The position numbers were made by a program, and so were the translations under genes. This document shows, piece after piece, positions 21,701 through 30,700 of a stretch of 34,002 nucleotides of DNA; the first letter of the stretch is position 1, and each line of letters begins with the position of its first letter. The notes beneath the pieces were generated by a model. The model searched no databases. It was not told where the DNA came from and saw only the letters and a program-made list of their open reading frames with translations. Source of the stretch: Reticulitermes lucifugus (taxonomy: Eukaryota; Arthropoda; Insecta; Blattodea; Rhinotermitidae); assembly GCA_026260175.1 (NCBI GenBank), contig JAKCWW010003056.1, positions 17,053-51,054 of the forward strand, given 5' to 3'.

Positions 21701-24700
21701 AGCAGATGCTGCTGAGTTTTAGGTCATTATAGGTATTCTGATAACTGTCTTAAGAAATAATTGTGCACTGTGCTTCAGTAGATTAATAGAAGGTAGGTAA
21801 ACAAGTGTAATTAGATACTAAAGACCCCAGTGTAGTTAAAGAGGCAAATAAGATTTGTGGAACAAATTCTAATTGTGCATAGAAAATTATTAGGATATGT
21901 TATTTTCAATGGTATCCATATTGTCAGATGGGACAGAGCAGATTAAATTTCATATCTTCTTCTGTGTCTTATGGAGCATTAACAACAGAATTCCACTTTC
22001 GAAAATATTTATCTCTCAGGCGCCAAAAAGGTAAAGTGCATATTGCGACACGCATATATCAAATAAAATATACTTTATTACATACGCACTTCGCGTATGA
22101 TACCGCCTATCATTTTAAGGGGACGGTTGGCTAGAATAAAGAAAATATACACTTAAATAAATTTGGTTTGATACTCTTCTCACTGATTAACCACACTGAG
22201 CTGCCATTGTTTTTATATAACATATGTGCGGTATTTTACTAAAAATGTCTTCATAATTTTTCCATCTAAGGATAAATATTTTTTATATAATTTTCTTGTG
22301 ATATTCTGAGGCGCACTGGATTCAAATGACGTAACACGTAACATATCAAATTCGATATTTGACTACAGAATTATGAAGTAACGAGATGGATGATAAACAT
22401 AATCGTGTAGATTATGGTTTCAAACGACTAGAGACATTCGACATTCCTTTCCGAGTATCATTTAAAGCATAGTCTGCTTTGAAACTTTGTGCAAGTGACT
22501 TAAAAACTGTAAACATTCTGCGGGGAACGAAAATTCAGTTCGAAGCTGTGAAAAGCTTTCGTCATTTTATGGTAATAAGTGACCATAATTGAGCATTGTG
22601 GTAACAGTTTTCATGTATCAGTTTATAGATTCTAACGCAACATCGTTGTAGAAACTGAAATATACTTAATGTTATTTAATTCGTTCGAATAGGTCCAATC
22701 ACATTTTCTTTAATGTAATGTGTCACAAACACATAGTAAAGAAAGATCGCATTCCAGAGATGTTCTGGGGTTATTTTCTTCTGTTAGATTCTTTGTTACC
22801 CCAAAGTATTACCAACTGCTGTGTTGTCATTTAGTGTATAGGAGCCAAAAATGAGGTGCAGTTTGTAACATGCCAGGCTATGTGGAGTAAGACTTAAGTT
22901 TTTAGCGTTAATGTCTATAAATGTGTAACCAATAATTGAGCAAAGTTTTCGTTTATATTAATTGCGTATACCTATCATGGCCTCGTTTTAAACATTGCAG
23001 TAATTATTATTTTCTCGCTTCAAATCTGCAGAAAGATTTATTCTGTATATTTTATCTCACGCCTGTAAACATTTTAATAAACAAGGTTTGAATGACATAC
23101 TCAATCACACTTCCACTTTGCGTGCTTTTAAATCCACGCTCCTGTTCCTGTAAATACAGAGAGTGACAGTATTGTAGATTTAATAAGAAAAACGGATATT
23201 GTGAATCAGTTTTCATTTCTGAGAAAGTAACACAGAGGCGTAATGATTATTACTGTTGTTTAGATGAGCATGCCTTATAAAAGGCCGTGCCATGGCTCAG
23301 GCGGTTAGTCGCCAGCCTCTCACCGCGGAGGCCCGGGTTCGATNNNNNNNNNNNNNNNNNNNNNNNNNNNNNNNNNNNNNNNNNNNNNNNNNNCACAATA
23401 AGCCTCTAGGCTGCGGTGCGTCCGTAGCATCTGCTGCGGGGCCCTTCACAAAAAAATATATATATGTCTTATAAAACCGTAACCAAGTACTCGCCTCCAC
23501 AGAGCATGTTCGTTCTTCAGAAGCTAGTAGTTCCTCAACTATTGAAGAAATTTTCCGCATTTATGGAATGTGAAAGTTCATTTTGATTTTCAAAACAGCC
23601 CGCCGTTTGTGCCTACCCTCATTCAGATTCATGCAGCCGATGCCTTCCCAAATATTTATTTGGGATACATCTTAATAGTATTCTCCCATCTATGCTTAGG
23701 TCTTACGGGTGGTTATTTTCTTCAGTTGTCCCAACCAAAACCCTTTATGCATTTATCTTATTTCTCATGCGTGCCACATGCCTCGTCCATCTCATCCTCC
23801 TTGGTTTGGTCGCCCTAAGGTTAGTTTGGAAGAGACAAATCAGTATCGAATCCTGATCCCGAGGTCAGGTCTAGCGGAAATGTACAACGCCGCATTGTGT
23901 ACCTATCCGCTAGACCTAATCTCCGGATCAGGATTCGCTACTGGTACGAGTAATGAACCTTCCTACTTGAATCTTTCTCCAACCTCCTCTTAATTCCTCC
24001 ATCTTAGGCCGAAATATTCTTCTCGGCGCTCTATTTTCGAACATGTTCATCTTATGTTTTGCTCTTAAGGCGAGGCACTAAGTTTCACACCCATATACAG
24101 CAGCAGGCGAAATTATAATTCCGCGTAATGTTAATATTCTTGTCATGGTAAACGAAAATATAAGAAAAACGATCTAAATCCCTGCTGCTGCTCACATATT
24201 GCACCGATAAAAGTCCTTTAGGACTTCTTAAATAACAGAACTTAAAAATTTTTCCCTTATGGCGTTTTATACCACGTGTCAATAGATTCGGTTGGTATAC
24301 ATATAAGAATCTATTACTGTACACTTATGCCTTCCAAAATTGTTTTTAAATCACATTCGCTGTTGTTTATAATTATAATCATTTTGTCTATAATATTGTA
24401 CTTCACGCTGAAGCTGGCTGTACACTCTGCACTCATTTTATACATTTAGTGATATAAAATAACAAATGCTACTGCCGTTGCTTAAAATTCTGTTCCTTGG
24501 AAATGAATATTTGTAGAATGATGTAGAAAGTCTCGATGCCTGTGGACAGGAAGACATTTCTAACTGGTTATAAAACTATTGTAAATGCTATTGGGTGTAT
24601 TATATAAAATCAGTGTCTATTTCTTCTACATCTCGTTACTGAATCATACATAAAAGTCTTCTTATGAAAAATAAGCTATCTATTTTTGTGATGTAAAGAA

Positions 24701-27700
24701 TAACACGTGTTAAATAAAATATGCTTTCTCTCGTGAACTCTCTTTCTATCAGGTTTACATCTGAAGTCAATTTCCCTCCCAATAGAAATATCCGCTGTCC
24801 CATCTGGCACTATTTTCGACTTTCTTTTCTTTCGTTTCGCTTGCTCTTACTTTTAATAATGCAATATATCTAGCTGTTTATTTCTATTTATGTTTTATTT
24901 ATTATTTGATAATAATTTAAAAGTGTTGTTAATATGAAATGGATCTTCTGGAGGCACACACGCAGGATAGCAAATTGTATTGCATGTAAAACTTATGGAC
25001 GTGTATATATGTATGTATGCAATTAACATGAATTAATTCCATGGTAACACTTCATGGTAAAGTAGTCTTGTTACTGATTAGTAATTTGTTATAAAGTTAT
25101 ATGTTTTACATTTTATATTACAACAAAACTTTCAAACCTTGTTTCCAGTAGATCTGTTTAATTAAGTTGACATCTATCAAAACTCGAATTCTAGTTATTT
25201 TGAAGCACTTCAACCTACGCGGTGAGCTCTTATCGTTTTACATAAACTTAATGATCTACATCTGATTGTACGGCCATTTCTTATTTGTGTGTTTTGTTTA
25301 GAATAAGTTTCTGTTATGCATGATTTGTTACAGATGTTACGTGGTTATTTATTTTTAACGTTTCTATAATCGATTGTGCCAGTCCTATAACTTATTCCAT
25401 ATTATACCATAAAACCTAGCTCCAAAACACTCTGTTATAACCAAATCAATGTTGTTTTTTGACTGAGTGGATGTATGACTCACGTTTATATATATATTAT
25501 GAAATCATAGCAAGCATAGTACAACAGCACGATAGTCTGTGTGTTCGTTCTATTTTGCATGGAAGTGTGCTTTGTATTGTTAATTAAGTTGGTGGAATGT
25601 CATATAATTCCTCAGATTTCACTGCAGTTGATTAAAAGTTTGTCATTTGCTGTTAGAATCAGAGCAACTATCCAAACTATCCAATATATTTTTTGAATAC
25701 TCAGTTTTCGCTTCCGCAGTAAAAAATTATATTTTAAGTGAGAAACGCTACGAATATTGGGATCTTCGCTCTTCTGGGATGTTGCGCGGCTTAAGTTGGT
25801 AGTGCGCAACCAACTACCAACCTACGCCGCTAAACATCCGAGAAGAGCGAAGGACTCGATTACACCGTGGCCGAAGCCTGAAATCTCACAATTTAAATGT
25901 GTTTGTGTACATTTGTATGAATGGTGAAATTCCTTTATGTCTCTTACTGTTATAGCTGCATAGGTGGAGCGTTGTGATGTCTCTTTCGTGAGTTAGCCAT
26001 TCACGTTTTCAGGTGTTCTCTGCAGTACAAGTAATGACCCCCAGCATATGCGGCCAGAGTTTGTACATCCCTGTTTCGAGACCCGAAGAATGTGCACCTT
26101 GTTCCCTGCATCCTTAAAAACTTACCTGATAAATTCAGCAACATTTAATAGACTGTAAGCATCTACCTCTTCTTTGTAGGTATATCGATATTTTTTCCTA
26201 TAACGGCTAGACAATATCTATGGTAAATATGTCACCGTTTGAGATAATGATATGTGGGAAGATTTTTATTCAGTGAGGACTTTTGTATGTTAACCCTTTT
26301 CCTATTAGTCCTTTTTCTGTGGCACCAGATGTTAACTGGTGATTCTGAGCCACTATTACAGTGGTTTACAGATAAAATAGTCTCAGTGGCATAAATGTGT
26401 GGTCCAATATTTCCTTCAAATTAAAGGGTTTTGATATTCCCAGAATATACCTGCGTAAAAATATAAACGGGTATTTAATTATATTAAAATTAATTTTTGA
26501 TACAAATGACTCATTAAAATGTTCATACACTCGAGGCTTCTATCGTTTTAACATAAGCGGAATCATAAAAGCAATGCTGAAAGAGAATTTTCATAAGCAG
26601 CGTCGTTTAAATTATCGCTGTTATTAAGAAATGCTTTTATCCATTTAGGTTTGTTACTTTTCTATAATAAAGTAATGTTTTATTTTTTAAAAAAAATTTT
26701 GAAGCCCCGATTATAAACAAAGTTGTGAAGTTACCAGAATAAGTATTTAAAACTTTAGTAATATTACAGAAAATGTTTTGCCATGAGATTATAAGTACAA
26801 GGTAGGCGAACTTCCTTATGTTTGTAACTTAAGACTAGACACCTTTCAGATTTAAACACGTTCCGCTATCAATGGGCATTAGCGCTTTAACCTTCATGTA
26901 CACCTCCTTTCCCCTTAGTTCTCTTTCCTGTGAGCATTCTGACCTCCTTTATTACAGGTGCCCATTCTCTTGTACTATTTTCCTTACACCCTGTCTCTGC
27001 ATTTTATCTCTCATATATCTTGCTACACGCCCTACAGCGATCTTAAACGGGGCCTTTCCATTTTTCCCCCCTTCTGGTTTATTTAAAAAAATTTTTAACC
27101 TTTAATGCATTTAAATCATATACCTCTAGCTCCTCCGATCTTTGCCTCAGACCTTCCTTCGATACTTCTGTTTCTCCAAACATCATTTTCATGTACGGGA
27201 CACGAGAAAACAACGTTCGACAGTCAAGGCACATTTTTGACTTAATGTGTTAATAGCGATTGCCTTAATGAAGTCACGTCGGCGATGGAATCGGCGCTTC
27301 TTGTATTCACGACTGTTATACTTCCCTCAATGTCATTGCAACGTCTCTAACACTTCTTGTGGAAACGATTTGATATCGCTAAAAGGTACAGTTCGGGACT
27401 CAGGTTTGCGGCGCTAGACTCGGGGGAAATGTAGGGGGAATGTGTGGAAGGATAAGGGAAGAAATGCGTCCTATATCTGCTGCGAGAACGATTGGAAATC
27501 GTGTAGTATACTGAAATCTGCTGTCTTCTGGGGTGTTACGCGGCTTCGTGTGGTATTTGTTTACCGACGTTTCGGGACAACGTGTCGGTACCATCTTCAC
27601 GGGTCAAGAGTCCGAGTAGGAAAGTCTTCCTTCTCGGACTCATGTAATACCCCAGAAGACCGCATATTTCATCAACATCGCGGCGGAAGCCTGAAATTAA

Positions 27701-30700
27701 TGTAGTATACTGTTTGAAAATGCAGTCGAACTCGGTTATAACGTCATGAAAGGGACTTAATATTTTGTGTCGTTATGCACGAGTGTTGTTATAACCGAGG
27801 AGTATAATGTTATGGTTAACAGTGAGGAATTAATTGGTACCACAGAATATTTGACGCTGTAGACGAGGTGTTGCATAAACCGATGTCGTTATAACCGGGT
27901 TCGACTTACTTGCTGCGACAGCCGGTGAGGGAGCGTCTTTTTAATTGTAGTAGCGTGGACTACACCCGTTAGAAGAGTAGGCGCCTTATGAACGTTCTTC
28001 CTGTGACGCAGAACTGAGTCCAGAACAGTAACTTGTTGCAGCCGATAAAAGGTTTGAAACCTGTGCTGCCACCGTTTCCAAGTTCCGTAAGAAATAGACC
28101 GTCCGCGAGATACAGTAGTGACGGGACTTCTTGTCCAGGAACAACTGGCCCGAGAAAGAGCAGTGAGCGGTCGAGTGCAGCTGCAGGTGTTCTACCATGA
28201 CGAGAAGCAAGAACTGGTCGTGTCTGTGTTGGCAGCAGATGACCTGGCGACGCACGAAGACACCGGCTACGGGACGTTGCCTGAGGCGTACGTTAAACTG
28301 AAACTGATGCCCGTGATGTGAGTACCTGCCGTCGACTGTTCTTGTAGAGCAGGGCTTCTCAACCTCTTCCGCTGGCGTACCGCTGAATGAAATTTAACAT
28401 TGTACCACCAGAACTTTTTTACTTAAATAAAAGTGCTGAAATTGGAAAGACTGGCTGATAGTGGAGATTATTCTCATAATGTTGACAGCAGATATAGCTG
28501 GCTTATTTTTTGTTTATTTTTAAATTGCTTATATTTTTTATATTTGGATTATGATCAAGGCCGCGTAGCATTAGTGGTACTCCTGCCACAGTTTGAGAAA
28601 CCGTGTTTTAGTGTAAACTGCCTAAATAAGTTCACTAGTTGTAGCACTCTACCTTATTTGTAACGATGATAATGATAATTCAATTATTTTTTTCGTGCTG
28701 ACAGTAATAATTATTATATCATAAGAAGCCCTAATGAATTATTCAAGTATTCTTTTTTTTTGTTTTCTGTGTATGTCTTTGATGTGTGCCCTGTTTATTT
28801 TCCTTTATTGTTTGTGTTTCTGTCCTATGCTGTTTCTTTTACGGGGTAGTTCACTGTTGAATCAGCACGTTAATTAACAAGAATTGAATAAAATTGAATT
28901 TTGTAAATTATCGTTATCATCATTCTATTTTACTACGAATATCTACGTGCAATAAAATTTCATGTGGAGATAAAGAAAAGACCTTGCAGTTAATCCTCTT
29001 CCAGACAACTGTGCAACGGTCATCATTTTTCTTGACTCTTCAGGAATGATCAGTGCTGCGCTAAGTCAGATGTGGCCGAACCCACGCAGAATCCCATCTG
29101 GAACGCAACCTTTGACTTCCCGAACGTTCCAGGGGAAGAACTCATGGACAAAACGATCGAAATAACATTGTGGGATTATTGCCCGGACCGCGACAGTGTC
29201 TTCCTTGGTGAGTGTCCGTGGCTGTCCACTGTATCGCTTTATGAGGCAGGCACAGGACTGGAAGTCCCTATGCTACCATGAAAGCTTATTATTTTTAACA
29301 CGTACGACTACCTTGTTTAAATAATGTCGATAGGATATGTTGCTAAAAGTTATTACGTTTCCGAGTGCTACAACCTGTATGAATTCCAGGTGAATGTACT
29401 GTTGACCTGCAGAAGGCTTTCTTAGAGGACAGACCAGTGTGGTATCGACTTGAGGATCCACGTCAACTGCGAGGTGGAGGGAAGACTCCCCATTCGTCTC
29501 CCCGAAGCTCTCTCGCAAACGAGGTCGCGCAGCGCCTCCTCAGGAAAACTGAATTTGGGCAGCAAAGGTCTTTTTCAGGTTTGTTTAGCCCGCATTGAAC
29601 GAAGCCAACCATTTGAAGGGAATTTATACTCAGTGTATTTAAATAGTCAGTCCGTACCGCGCAGTAAACACAATCTGTCTCGTTCAAAAACCAATCAGTT
29701 AATGTTGTATGTGGAAATAATCGCTGTTTGTTCTGAGATCCACACAAAACACATAAATGCGCTCTGTGAGTAGAAGGTAAAATTGTTATTGTTAAATCTG
29801 GCGGTATAAGTAACCACGCGATCTTAAAGAGTTAGTATGGTGCGGGATTAATGTGTTACCGGTATTCGAACGTGGGAAGTCAACGTCAGTAAACCTTAAA
29901 GTCATAAATAGCACAAATGTAATGTAATTAATGATATTTATTAGTATGTAGCTTGCAGAGAAGGTGGGTGTCAAAGATGTGGGTGACATCGCACTGTTTT
30001 GCTTAGTTGTCGCAGCGCACCCCAGAAGAGTGTATGGAGATATAGCTCCACTCATTCTTCAGCTTGGCATTAGATGGTTCAAGTCCCGGCTGCTTTACCT
30101 CCAGGGAAAGAGCCTTAGTTACTTATTAAATAGGGGTCTAGGTTAGCCCCAAAGCCCGTCTGAACAGTTCGAAGTACAGAAAAATTCTTGCATTTAGCGG
30201 GAAATGAACCACGATTTCTCAGACGTCCAGCCCGTAGCCTAGTCGATATACGGACTAAGCTATCCCGGCTCACACCGTGTTACACGCTGTGAATAAAACA
30301 AATGAAGTTGATTACGCAAATATATGTGCCAAAGCTAAACTCTCTTTAGCTCTCAGTAAGCTGTGGAATAATTTATACGCTTCTGCTCTACAGTGTCTGG
30401 CATACTGCACATAATCTAATTTTGGGCGTTCGGAGGAAGATTATATGCATTTACTCGTATCTTCAGGCTATAATACAATCCGCTTTGAAGATTATTTTGC
30501 TTCATATACATAGTTACGTAATTAATTTATTAGGTAGGAAATAGGTAAGTATTTGTGCGAGTTTCGAGGCTTTGGCTGCGATGTAGCTGAGGATTGCCTT
30601 CTTCTGGGATATTACGCCTCGTCACTGGGTAATCGGAACCCGACGTTTCGAAGGAACGTGATTTTCTCATCTTCAGGTGTCAAGGTGTCGTAGAAGAATG

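Larger units (their letters stand above)
11951..28138 (+). other. Intron 4, 16.2 kb, repeat-rich
   Basis: Phase-0 intron between the 59-nt exon and the C2A exon. Residue 128 joins residue 129 in frame without any additional exon, but an undetected phase-matched small exon cannot be excluded. Named repeats are listed separately. Stretches with nothing I recognise: 13150-13460, 13500-14400, 15060-17380, 17430-18000, 18145-19300, 19340-20770, 20990-23270, 24130-25760, 25900-27500 and 27910-28138. Confidence 0.8.

Noticed and set aside
29072-29281. Continuous frame through exon 6 into the following intron
   Set aside because: The C2A continues properly only after splicing at 29207 to 29390 (FLG-E-CTVDL); the read-through part is intronic.
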